Source of the DNA: Phanerochaete sordida
Lineage: Eukaryota > Basidiomycota > Agaricomycetes > Polyporales > Phanerochaetaceae
Length of the DNA: 64,000 nucleotides
Reading direction: 5' to 3'
Assembly: GCA_019973155.2 (NCBI GenBank)
Contig: BPQB01000047.1
Span: forward strand, 186,001-250,000
Shown: in pieces, positions 33,490 to 43,343 of the stretch
Layout of the letters: each line of letters opens with the position of its first letter
Position numbering within the stretch: position 1 is the stretch's first letter
Notes under the pieces: model-generated
What the model saw: the letters and a program-made list of their open reading frames with translations, nothing else
Databases searched by the model: none
Told to the model about the DNA's origin: nothing
Position numbers and translations under genes: made by a program

Positions 33490-34694
33490 AATATCTCTTC
33501 CTTGTACCCATATGCCCCGAAAATAAGCAACGCCTTTCTTATCCTTTCGTTTCCGCTGACCCCGCCAACCGCTCCCTCTGACCCTTTATATACGCCCCAC
33601 CCTTGCTTCCGCGCCCTGGATCGCCGCAATTTCCAACCGGCTTGCTGCTCCGCGCCGACGCGCATCAGATTGGCTCAGAGAGAGCCCGTTGAGCCGCCGC
33701 AGGCGGCGCGTACCCCTAGAGCATTCCTTACGCTCACCTCGACTGCGAGAGCATCAGGGCGACTACGGAAACCGCTGAGCGAAGCAAAAAGGTGACTTCC
33801 CTGACACTTTAGGGGCGTATACCCGTTTGCCTCGGCCACGCGACCGTCAGCCTCGAAAACACTTTCCGCGAGAGCAATAGCCACGGAGCGGAGCGGAGTT
33901 ATCTCTTGTATCTAGTTAGTACATGCACTGCGCGGCTACGGCAGCCTGGAGGTCTCGCGCGATTCGTTCCAGAGCGTCGCCTGCCAACTTCGAATTCCCC
34001 TCTCTGGCGTTTCTGCGCACCGGTGGCACACATGCCAGAGGTCCCTGGCGCCATGCACCTTTTGAGGGCTCCCAGAGGATCTGGGCAGTGAACGGTGTTC
34101 TTTGTGTCCTTGACGGCACAATGCAGCGTCTCTGACAGCGCCCCACCATGCGTGCCGCATCCCGCACGGTCCGCGCACACAAACCACAGCAGGCGGGGAC
34201 GTGCATGAAGGCTCGCAGGCGCGACCCATGTCAGCAGCGCAGCCCCCTCCACCCCGAGCACCTCGCGCACGGAGACCTCCGGCGCGAGCGCGCCCCGCCG
34301 CACGGGCCGCGCGATGTTCTCAGACGGCCTTACCGGTAAGTTACACAAGAGACCGTTTCGCTTCGCTCCACGGTTCTTGTTCTCGTGGCTGCTGTTCCCG
34401 TGGCTGCTGTTCTCGAGGCTGATGCTCTCGCAATCGAGGTGAGCCTGAGGGATCGTCTGATTGTATGCGCCGCCTGCGGCGGCTCAATGGGCACTCTTGG
34501 ATCCAAGCTGTTGCGAGTCGGGGGCGGAGCGCGGAGCAGCAAGCCGGTTGGAAATTACGACGATCGAAGGCGCGGAAGCAAGGGCGGGGCATATATAAAG
34601 GGTCAGAGGGAGCGGGGGTGAGGGAAAGGGGTAACAGAAGGGTAACAAAGACGTTTCTTACTTTCAGGGCATATGGGTAAAAGTAAGAGATATT
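33490..34694. mobile_element. Foldback (inverted-repeat) element enclosing a BTB gene fragment
   Basis: The left arm (about 33490-33906) is the reverse complement of the right arm (about 34335-34694). Matching landmarks, read inward from each end, are AATATCTCTT, ACCCATATGCCC, CTCCCTCTGACCCTTTATATA, CTTGCTTCCGCGCC, AATTTCCAACCGGCTTGCTG, GAGCCGCCGCAGGCGGCGC, GCTCACCTCGA.TGCGAGAG and, at the inner ends, GGAGCG.AGCG and TCTCTTG. The left arm carries an extra 85 bp or so. Each arm has a TATATA box pointing inward. Between the arms is a minus-strand BTB fragment. No transposase is present and no target-site duplication is obvious. Confidence 0.75.
33920..34340 (-). pseudogene. BTB family pseudogene, C-terminal fragment inside the foldback element
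   Basis: Read on the minus strand, the frame matches the C-terminal half of BTB gene 3: ENIARPVRRGALAPE (DEHVARPVRWGALSPE in gene 3), then REVLG, WVAPASL, CADRAGC, ALSETL and CPDPLGALK. The last part has shifted frame; in another frame the tail reads CHRCAETPERGIRSWQATLW, equal to the CxxC module. The whole BTB domain is missing. Confidence 0.75.
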
Positions 34695-35410
34695 ACTTAC
34701 CTCGATAAGTACCCCGCAAGGTGGTGTAAGAAAGGGTAAGTAAGTCGCGATCGATGCGCTCCTGTATAGGGTAGCATGCCAGGCACCGTTAGAGGCTGGT
34801 TCAGCACCACAGCCATGGCTACTAGGGCGGAAGAATAGCTTTACAATTTATTGGATGTTGTCGTATAATATACAATTTTCGCGCGTGGACGAAGCCCTGC
34901 AGCAAGGATTGCACCGCACACAACGTCCGCCAGCTGCGCAGCTAGCAGATCCCCGACCCTCATGAACGCAGAGATGGACGGCGACGATGCTAATTCCGAC
35001 GCTCTCTATTCCATTCCGGAGAGGTTCCTTACTGATACAAGTAGCAGCATAAACATACTCAACCCGAGCTCAACCTCGGTTCGGCGGTGTTGAGCGCGGT
35101 GTTGGCGGAGGGCACACCGAAGAATCGAGAGATCTAGCGAGAGATGCAGAGGCCGAGGGAGCGGTCTTCGCGGCGGGCCCGCTCGACGCTTTCCGACGCT
35201 TTCGACGTTCCGGTCGTATACGGTGTAGAGCCTGGAGCTAGCTTACAACTTACCCTGTAACTTACACGACTTAATTGCATTTACTTACTGTAACTTACCC
35301 ATTAGACGCCTATGTAAGAAATGGTAACTTACCCCCCCTTACTTACAGGCTGACGGCCAATATTTACTTACATCGGTAAGTTACATGGGCCGGCATTTTC
35401 TTCCGTGACA
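34695..35410. repeat. AT-richer spacer with a dense cluster of GTAAGTTAC/TTACTTAC words
   Basis: Between the foldback element and BTB gene 4 there is no gene. Words of the type GTAAC, TTAC, GTAAGTAAG and GTAAGTTAC recur in both orientations at 34692-34745 and at 35240-35390 (including TGTAACTTACACG, TTACTTACTGTAACTTACCC, GGTAACTTACC, CTTACTTACAGG and CGGTAAGTTACATG). Such clustered short repeats in both orientations are typical of subterminal regions of DNA transposons, but no element boundary is certain. Confidence 0.45.
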
Positions 35411-35416
35411 CTAACC

Positions 35417-36503
35417 ATGATCATCACCCACCACGCCGAGCTCTACCTCTCCGATGGCGACCTCGTGATACACTCGAACAACGGAGACGGCCCCGCGGCC
35501 GTCGCCTTCCGCGTCCACAAGGGCCTGCTGGCGTACAACTCTCCCATCTTCCGCGACATGCTCGCGCTGCCCTGCCGGCCGGACGTGCAAGACGGCTACG
35601 ACGGCGCGCCGCTCGTGCGCCTCAGCGACGAGGCGCGTGAGCTGGAGAGTGCGCTTGGCGCGCTGTACAACCCGTCGTGAGTGCCACGCCGCTCGGCGCA
35701 TGCAGAACTGGACACGCCGCAGGTCGCTCGCCGTGCGCCGCTGGGACCCTGGCGCGCCCAACCAGCTCTCGAGCGCGATGCGGATCGCGAAGAAGTACGA
35801 GATCGACAGCATACGCGCGCGCGTCGTCGCGGCGCTGGAAGACAGCTGGCCGCGCACCTTCGCGGACTGGCTGCGCTTCCGCGGCGAGCTCGCCGCGCTC
35901 GACGGCACACACCACTACGGCGCGGGCCTGGCGACGCGCTTTGACGACTGCGTGCCCGAGCCCGCGTCCGCGATCCGCCTCGCGCGCGACCACGACATCC
36001 CTGGCATCCTCCCGTTCGCGTTCTACACGCTCGCGACGATCGGCGCCGACCACGACTGGGACGCGGAACGCGCGAAGGCCGCCGACGTGCAGAAGCCCGA
36101 GGTTCGTACCGCGCGCTGGTCGCTGCTCCCGCCAGACGGTTGGCAGCGGGTGCTGCGCGGGCGGGAGCGGCTCATGCACGCGGTCGCGGACATCGTCAGG
36201 TCGTACACGGACTCGGCGGACCTCATGCAAAGCTATAGTTCGCTCGACTGCGAGGATGAAGATGTCTGCATCGACGCTGCTGCAGACATCGCTTCAAATT
36301 GGGAAGAGCATACGTTGAACATGGCCACTGTCATCGCACACGCTAGGTGCCCAGACCCTCTGGCGCTCCTGGAGAAGCTCTACAACTGCCCTGTCGCCGC
36401 ACAGAAAGTGTGCGGCACGTGTCACCAGAAGCTCAAAAAGCGTATTCGAGACGAGCAGAAATACATATGGGACTGTTTGCCGGATGTGTTCGCTCTCAAA
36501 TAA
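35417..36503 (+). CDS. BTB/POZ domain protein (cluster gene 4)
   Basis: Two exons (35417-35676, 35723-36503; intron 46 nt) give 346 residues. Exon 1: LYLSDGDLVIHSNNGDGPAA, VAFRVHKGLLAYNSPIF, DMLALPCRPDVQDGYDGAPL, then ELESALGALYNPS. Exon 2: SLAVRRWDPGAPNQLSSAM, AKKYEIDSI, VPEPASAIRLARDHDIPG, FYTLATIGADHDWD, LRGRERLMHAV, then CPDPLALLEKL, CGTCHQKLKKRIRDEQKYIW and LPDVFALK. It is tail-to-tail with cluster gene 5. The two share exon 1 almost residue for residue, the same exon 1 length (260 nt) and 46-nt introns. The similarity continues roughly 75 bp past both stop codons. The first ATG of the frame is used. Function unknown beyond the BTB interaction fold. Confidence 0.92.
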
Positions 36504-36504
36504 C

Positions 36505-37299
36505 CACCCGCACATGCAAACCTGACGCAGATGTACAGTTTTACGGCACTCGCAGAAAGACAGTGCAATTGACGCCGCGTGTTGTTGTCTATATATTGTT
36601 TGTGGCGGATAGAGTGGCGCCGTCTGTACCATGGCATGGACATACTTTGTGACTTGCGGAGATGTGCGCTACACATCATGCTACGACCCCGCTTCACCGT
36701 GGAACCTGCGTCGGGCATACACTGTACGGACTACTCAGGCTCAAAGACCTGGCGGAGCAAATCCAGAAGAGCTCCTGGCACCCTCGCATGAACTTATCCA
36801 CTGCGACCTTGCAGTGCGCGCATACAGGCCAAGTCGGGCTGGTACTGCACGTTGCCCACGACGATGACGAGCCTCGCCCTCGTCCACGAACGCGCCGGCG
36901 GTACGCACGCGCGCTGAACAAACATCCAGTAAGTATCGTGTGCATCTCCTTACACAACCTTGTCTGCTACGCATGAGGCCGGAAGCCCACTAGAAACCTT
37001 TGAGAAAGCCGGTGTCGTGAGCAAGTTACACTGTATTGCTCCTGCTGCAAATGCGGACACTTGGCCTGTGTGGTGAACTGTTCAGATAACCACAAGCCGT
37101 GGTGTATTCCGAAAAACGCGATACCTACGAGAGCAAGCTGCAACGCGGCTTACCTGGAAGGTTTGAACCTGACCACAGTTATGTAGCGGGAGACCCCCAA
37201 ACCGGAAAACAGTGTTCGTGAGATACAATGTCAACTGCATTGCCCTCCAACGAGCGCTGTAACGCTGTACATCCACGTCGAACCTGCGGGCACGGGTCG
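36505..37299. other. Spacer of the tail-to-tail BTB pair
   Basis: The outer parts (about 36505-36580 and 37225-37299) are inverted copies of each other, continuing the BTB 4/5 duplication. The centre has no recognised feature. Confidence 0.5.
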
Positions 37300-38395
37300 T
37301 TATCTGAGAGCGAACACCTCCGGCAAACTGTCCCAGATCCGCCTCTGTTCGCCTCGGATATACTGTTTGAGTGACTGGCGGCACGCACCGCACAGCTTCT
37401 GGGCGGCGACAGGGCAGCCATGCAGCTCTTCCAGGAGCGACAGGGGGTCCGGACATCTCATGCGGGAGTGAACGGTGACCTCTTCCAGAATGTCCATTTC
37501 CCAGTGAAGCATAATATTCTCGACGACGTCGACTTTGTTGGTGTCGCACGTGCACGAGAACGAGACGATATGGGCGATGATGTCGTTCGAGTCTTTGAAC
37601 ATCAGGACGAGGTTCGAGACCGCGCACGCCAGCTGCTCGCGCCCGCGCAGCACCCGCTGCCACTCGGCTGGCGGGAGCAGCGACCAGCGCGCCCAGCGCG
37701 CGGTGCGGACCCCGAGCGTCTGCGCGTCGGCGGCCTTCGCGCGAGCCGCGCCCCAGTCGTGGTCGACGCCGATCGTCGCGAGCGTGTAGAACGCGAGCGG
37801 GACGATGCCCGGGATATCGTGGTCGCGCGCGAGGCGGATCGCAGACGCGGGCTCGGGCACGCAGTCGTCGAGGCGCGCCGCCACGCCCGCGCCGTAGTGC
37901 TGTGTGCCGTCGAGCGCGGCGCGCTCGCCGCGGAAGCGCAGCCAGTCCGCGAAGGTGCGCGACCAGCTGTTTTCCATAGCCGCGACGGCGCGCGCGCGTA
38001 TGCTGTCGATCTCGTACTTCTTCGCGATCCGCATCGCGCTCGCGAGCGCGCCGGGCGCGCCGGGGTCCCACCGGCGCACGGCGAGCGACCTGCGGGCTGT
38101 CTGGTTCTGCGTGCGCCGGGCGGCGGGGCACGCACGACGGGTTGTACAGCACCCCGAGCGCACTCTCCAGGTCGCGCGCGTCGTCGCTGAGGCGCACGAG
38201 CGGCGCGCCGTCGTAGCCGTCTTGCACGTCCGGCCGGCAGGGCAGCGCGAGCATGTCGCGGAAGATGGGGGAGTTGTACGCCAGCAGGCCCTTGTGGACG
38301 CGGAAGGCGACGGCCGCGGGGCCTTCGCCGTTGTTCGAGTGTATCACGAGGTCGCCATCGGGCAGGTAGAGCTCGGCGTGGTGGGCGATGACCAT
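37300..38395 (-). CDS. BTB/POZ domain protein (cluster gene 5)
   Basis: Two exons (38395-38136, 38089-37300; intron 46 nt) give 349 residues. Exon 1 differs from that of cluster gene 4 at only a few residues: LYLPDGDLVIHSNNGEGPAA, VAFRVHKGLLAYNSPIF, CRPDVQDGYDGAPLV, ESALGVLYNPS. Exon 2 begins SLAVRRWDPGAPGALASAM and has VPEPASAIRLARDHDIPG, a 3-residue insertion in TARWARWSLLPP, then CPDPLSLLEELHGC, CGACRQSLKQYIRGEQ and LPEVFALR. Divergence is concentrated in the C-terminal third, which suggests recent duplication or gene conversion of the 5' part. The start codon lies only about 175 bp from that of the divergent HNH gene at 38571, so the two probably share a promoter. Confidence 0.92.
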
Positions 38396-38570
38396 GGTTG
38401 GGACCAACCCGCCCAGCGCGACGGGAGCCCCAAAAGAGAATGGCGGTCACATGACCAATTTGTGTGCGCCCTTTTGACGCGCCCTCTCTCCTCCGCGCCA
38501 CCACGTGGTCTTCCGTCCGCCTCACCATCCACCTCCCCAGCCTCAGCCGCCGCCGCGCTCTGCCCGCACC

Positions 38571-39277
38571 ATGCCATCCGACCCACCCACACCCCAGCTC
38601 GCTGCCTTCACAGACGCCCTCGCGCGCCGCATCCTCGCGAGCCCTGGCTTCGCCGACGACACGGACGACCCCGCCGGCCTGCCCGACTTCGCGGCCTTCC
38701 TCGCCGGCGAGGCCTGGCCGACGCTCCCGGCGGCGCTGCGCACCGCCTCGTACGCGACGCGCGGCGCCGTGCCCGCGCCCGACACACTGTCTCTAGACAG
38801 CACGCCGACGTCCGTCGCGGACAGCCTCACGTCGTGCGGGCTCTGCGCCGACGGCGACGGCGCGCTCGCCTTCCTGCGGCGGGTCCTCGACGACTACGTC
38901 TCTGATGTGTGTGCGCCGCCGCCCGTGTGGGCGCGGACGCGCACGACGGAGTGCGAGATCTGCGCGCGCGCCGTCCCGCTGACGTACCACCACCTCGTCC
39001 CGCGCGCGCTGCACGCGAAGGCGCTCAAGCGGGGCTGGCATGCCGCGGAGATGCTGGGTGCCGTCGCGTGGCTCTGCCGGTGCGTGTGCTGCGCTGTGTG
39101 GAGATGGGTGCGCGCTGACGGGCACACAGACCGTGCCACACGACGGTGCATGGCGTCGCGAGCAACGAGGAGCTCGCGCGAACGTATTTTACCGTTGAGG
39201 CGCTGCTGGGGCGGGAGGATATACAGCGCTGGGCGAAGTATGCGGCGAAGCAGCGGTGGGGCGTCCGCAGAGGCTAA
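38571..39277 (+). CDS. HNH-like zinc-binding protein
   Basis: Two exons (38571-39079, 39130-39277) give 218 residues. The N-terminal 115 residues are helical and unassigned. Residues about 127-182 carry an HNH-type core: CEICARAVPLTYHHLVPR, with the first Cys pair and the catalytic-type His pair, then KALKRGWHAAEML and WLC. The second Cys and final His (LCRPCHTTVHG) form only when the 50-nt intron is removed. This is the treble-clef pattern C..C, HH, C..C, H of HNH proteins, which include nucleases; whether this fungal version cuts DNA is not known. The C-terminus (EELARTYFTVEALLGRED, then QRWAKYAAKQRWG) is typical of the fungal family. Divergent from BTB gene 5. Confidence 0.85.
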
Positions 39278-40010
39278 ATCGCCCATAATCTCGGTGCGCA
39301 CAGCTCTGTCCCCGGACCGATCCCGTCCAGCGTGCACGCACCGGGAGACCAACGTCCTTGTATACCCCTCAAGATCCAGATACCACGAATGATCATTCTT
39401 CTTCCTCCCTCTTCCATCGCTTTCGTCGTAGGACCCGCCGTCTCTCTGGCCCGCGGCTCCAACCACACCTTGTTGTGCACGCATACACTGCCGCGAAGAC
39501 ACGCCTCTCTGCCGCAGCTTGACGTGATATCTCGCCCGCTGCTCTCCTACGACGGCGCAGGCCGGGCCGTACGGCGGGGCGTGGCGGCGCGAGCGGCGAG
39601 GAGCTCGCGCGTATTGTACTTTTGAGGCGCTGCTGGGGCGGGAAGATGTTCGGCGGAGCAGCTGTGGGCGAGGTATGTGGCGAACCAGCGGTGGGGCGTC
39701 CGAAGAGGCTAGACGGCCAGGACTCTCGGTGCGCACAGCTCTGCCCCAGGACCGATCACGTCCAACGTGTAAGCACCCGGAGACCAACATCTATACCCTC
39801 AAGATCCAGATACCACGAATGATCATCCTCGTTGCCTCGTCCCCAACCGCTTTCAGCATGCGCGAGCCGCACCGACGCGTGCTGCAGGCAGCGCATTTAT
39901 CCTGTGCTCCGCCACATGCGGGACCAGCCGTCTCTTTGACCCATGCCTCCACCCACAGCTTCCTCTGCGCGCATATAGTGACACAGAGACCTACTGCACC
40001 TCTGCATGCG
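39138..40010 (+). repeat. Tandem duplication of the HNH gene's last exon and 3' flank
   Basis: Copy 1 (39138 to about 39565) and copy 2 (39568 to about 40010) share GCGAGGAGCTCGCGCG, GAGGCGCTGCTGGGGCGGGA, GCAGCGGTGGGGCGTCCG, TCTCGGTGCGCACAGCTCTG, GGAGACCAAC, CCTCAAGATCCAGATACCAC and GAATGATCAT, followed by a pyrimidine-rich block with GCCGTCTCT. Copy 2 contains a broken version of the terminal exon (frame lost), with no upstream HNH core. Confidence 0.75.
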
Positions 40011-40450
40011 CCACTCGGCCACGACCACCGCTCTGCGCGATAGTCGACGCGCCCAAAATGCGCCTGGCGGATATGCTGTTCCGGCGTGTCGGGAGACGCG
40101 AGTCGCCCTAGGCGAGCTGCCCGCGTGGAGTCTGAGTGGCACGAGGTGCTCTGCTCCGTTTTGTCGCGTTTACTTGCGAGAGGGATCCAGCGGGGTCGTG
40201 GGGCTGAGGCCAGCCTCAGCTGTGCTTCGGGTGCGTCACCCGGATTCGGCGACATTCTTGGAGGGCCCATGGACAATAACGCTTGGCACGACGGCTGTTG
40301 TTCGATTGACCATCGGATGTGGCCACAACGCCCTTTGTGGCGTCCTGCCCAACATGGCAACCTTTGTCACGGGGGCCACAGGCCCGCGATATTTCAACCC
40401 GAACCGCAGCCATCTCCCTCCCCCACTATCATCTACCCTCATACGCCGCC
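40011..40450. other. Upstream region of the gene at 40451
   Basis: No feature recognised. The frame of the next gene continues open upstream of its ATG, but without coding-like composition. Confidence 0.3.
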
Positions 40451-41239
40451 ATGCCAGTGACGGTCATCACCAACGGCGAACCCCTGCTGCTCTCCTCCTC
40501 CTCCGGCGACATGTGCCTGCGCATCAGCGCCGCACACGCCTCCTCCGCCCCGCTCCTCGCCGCCACACTCGCCCTCGCGACCTTCGCCTACACCGCCTGC
40601 GCGCAGCCGCCCCCGCCCGCGCTCGACGGCACCGACCACTGGGCGCTCCTCTACGCCGCGCCGCGCGCCGGCCGCCCGAAGGTGCACCTCCTCTTCTACG
40701 AGCGCGTCGCCGTCCCCGGCGCCGCGCCGGCGTACATCACGCGTCCGCTGCTCGACCTCGCCTGGCACGTCCTCCTCGACCGCGCGACGCGCCGCTTCAC
40801 CGTGCCCGGCCCCGCGCTCGACGCCGCATCCGCCGTCCTGCGCGCGCGCGCACACAAGCTTCTCGCCGCGCAGGGCGCCCACGGCGCCGCGCTGGCGCCG
40901 GAGAAGGCGGGGCCCCGCGGCGTGCGCTGGGACGCGTGGCGCGACCCCAATGCGGAGTATGGCTGCGCGGGCACGCGCGCGTACGAGGCTGCCGTGCGCG
41001 AGTGGGCGTGTGAGCGTGCCGTCGAGGAGCGCGTGGCGAAGATGGCGCAGCGGGAGGTGACGCCAATGCCCGAGGCGATGCACGCGCGCGATATGCCGGA
41101 GATCCCGGACTTTGTCGAGTTTCCGGACCAGGAGGAGGGGTATGATGGGGGTGAGATGTGGGATGAGGACGAGGAGATGCCGCCGAGCGATGAAGATTGG
41201 TATTATTGCCGGGATATTGTTTGTGACGAGACGGAATGA
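40451..41239 (+). CDS. Hypothetical protein with an acidic C-terminal tail
   Basis: A single exon gives 262 residues from the ATG at 40451. I chose this ATG because the composition turns strongly coding-like there (very GC-rich third positions) and the context GCCGCCATGCC is good. The N-terminal part contains LLLSSSSGDMCLRISAAH and LLAATLALATFAYTAC, a moderately hydrophobic stretch but preceded by about 35 polar residues, so not a classical signal peptide. The middle has DGTDHWALLYAAPRAG and VHLLFYERVAV. Residues 215-262 are dominated by Glu and Asp (DFVEFPDQEEGYDGGE, DEDEEMPPSDEDWYY). No family is recognised. It sits between the HNH gene and a BTB pseudogene in the accessory region. Confidence 0.65.
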   Translation: MPVTVITNGEPLLLSSSSGDMCLRISAAHASSAPLLAATLALATFAYTACAQPPPPALDGTDHWALLYAAPRAGRPKVHLLFYERVAVPGAAPAYITRPLLDLAWHVLLDRATRRFTVPGPALDAASAVLRARAHKLLAAQGAHGAALAPEKAGPRGVRWDAWRDPNAEYGCAGTRAYEAAVREWACERAVEERVAKMAQREVTPMPEAMHARDMPEIPDFVEFPDQEEGYDGGEMWDEDEEMPPSDEDWYYCRDIVCDETE

Positions 41240-41425
41240 TAGAGATGCGGTTCTGGGCTATGCCAGCATGTGTGGTCTGCGAAAGTGTTGTGGATCGTTG
41301 TGTCGTGTTGTTGTGCTCCTACAGTGACACTGCAAGGGCCGCCGTTCGTCACGCCGCCCGAGACGCGTGATGTCACGAGCACGTCGTGTCACTCGTCACC
41401 AGCCGGTACTGCGTTGCTCCCGGTC

Positions 41426-42240
41426 ATGACGACGTCCGCCGTCGTATACGATGGCAAGTTCTGTCTCGCGGACGGTGACCTCGCAGTGTGTTCTGCACCG
41501 CCTCCAGACCACAGTCTTCCGTGTCTACAAGGCCGTAGTGGCGAACAGTTCCCCCGTTTTTCGCGACATGTTCGCGCTGCCGGCGGCCCGTGAAGGCCAG
41601 GAGATGCATGAGGGAGTGCCCATGGTGAAGCCCGTGACGGATAGAGAAGAGGACATTATTCACGCGCTGCTAGACGCGCTTTACCACCCTGGGTACGTGG
41701 GACGAACTCATGCAGGGACTCCTCATCCAATTTCCATCGTGGACAGCGCCCTCTCCGTCCCATGCTGGCACCCCGACGCGCCGCTCGTGCTGAACCCCGC
41801 CATGCACATGCGCCTGACAACGAAGTATCAAGTCGCCTCCGAGGGCGCGCATCATTGCGCTGGCCTCAGGCCTTCGCGCAGTGGCTGCGTCTCTCCACCG
41901 GGCTCGCTGCCCTCGAGGAGCGGTTCACGCAAGACACGCCCGAGCAGAAGCGACAGCTTTTGGCGACGGCGCCCTCGAGCCTGCGGCCGCCGTGCGCTTC
42001 GCGCGTGACTTCGACGTCCCGTCGTCCCGTCCGCCTTCTACGTGCTCTCCACCATCTCGGTGGACAGCGGCTGGGACCGCTGCCATGCACCGTCAAGAGA
42101 GCGGCCGGTACGAATCTCGCCAGGGCTGTCCGCGCGCCAAGGACTGCTCCGCGCCGACGAGGTGCTGCCGGTGCTCCGTGGCAGCCGCCGCGAAGTACTC
42201 CTGCGCCGTTGTGGACTTGCTTGTGTTCCATCGGTGATTT
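41426..42240 (+). pseudogene. BTB/POZ pseudogene with frameshifts
   Basis: The ATG at 41426 has the conserved TTGCTCCCGGTCATG context. Exon 1 starts intact (VVYDGKFCLADGDLAVCSA), then shifts frame near 41505 and continues as TTVFRVYKAVVANSSPVF, DMFALP, then ALLDALYHPGY at the donor site near 41693. Exon 2 (from about 41745) reads ALSVPCWHPDAPLVLNPAM and TTKYQVAS, then loses frame at least twice; short family blocks (QWLRLSTGLAALE) persist in other frames to about 42240. Not able to make a full protein. Confidence 0.8.
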
Positions 42241-42244
42241 CCCC

Positions 42245-43240
42245 AACGTTCATCGGCGTCTAAGCACATAGGGCACGCGTACGACGCCGCGAACCCGTCG
42301 AAGGCGACAGATTGCGCCCAACGCGTGTTCGATACGCTCGAGAGCGACGTCGTACATGAAAAGTGAGGTTCTGCTCTGAAAGGCCTCTCGTGGGCGACCC
42401 ATGGTGCGTGCCGCCGAGTCGCAGGCTCTCTTTGCGTTCTTGACCGTTAGCCTGTTCCAGGCATCGCGTTGAGAGATGGACTGAAGTGCGTGGCCGCTGG
42501 CGCCGAGCCCTGCGGGTGTATAGGACATAGCAGTTTACCCAGGACGGCGGCGCGCCCTGGACGCTGGTCGCTTGCCCTGACAGTACCATGGCCTGGTGGG
42601 TGATGGTCTCTCCTTTGTCTTCCACACGACTTACATCGAGGGACGGTGTCCCAGCAAGGCTGCTGATCAGCCAGCCAAACCGCGAGCCAAGCAAGAGGAT
42701 AGCGCCCCTGCACCGCTGTACGCAGTGCACAAGCACGGGTCGCCGTTGGTGTAGAGAAATAGGCTCTGGGACGACGGGGCTGGAGCCGCGTGCGCGGTAA
42801 GTGCTACCGCCTTGAGCATCCAACCTTATTGCTCACGCCGTCCGACGTGAGCGCAGGCACGGCGCTGCCGGACAAGCCCCGCTCCGTCCCACGCCTCATC
42901 CGCCCAGCGCAGTGTCGCCCCGCCAGCATGTCGTGTTTGGCGCGCAGAGTGTTGGACGAGGTCTGTGCTGACGCAGTTCGCCGTCCCGCTGCTTTCACGA
43001 CGCCACAGGGGACCAGGACTACAGGACCAAGACCTACATTTGCACGCAAAGTGCGATGGAATAGGTTGTGCGGTGGTGAATCGCTCGGAGTTGGCTGCCC
43101 GCTCGCCCCTCGGACGTTGGCTACCAGCCGAACGCTCGATTTTCTATGTCGTTTGCCACGGCGGTTCGTGGGTACTAGTCCGCGGTCGCTACCAGAACGC
43201 AGTCTCATGCACACCGACAGCCACAAAATATTCGCGTTCT
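42245..43240. other. No gene recognised
   Basis: About 1 kb without a supported frame, ending at the promoter of the first monooxygenase. Confidence 0.35.
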
Positions 43241-43244
43241 GCAG

Positions 43245-43252
43245 TATATAAA
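43245..43252 (+). promoter_or_regulatory. TATA box of monooxygenase A
   Basis: TATATAAA, 92-99 bp upstream of the ATG at 43344. Confidence 0.65.
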
Positions 43253-43343
43253 GGTGCAGCAGGCCACAGTGCCGACGCCAGAGTCCCCACACTCAGCAGC
43301 ATATCCACGACACCTGCGCCACCTGCGCCAGCAGCACAGCACC

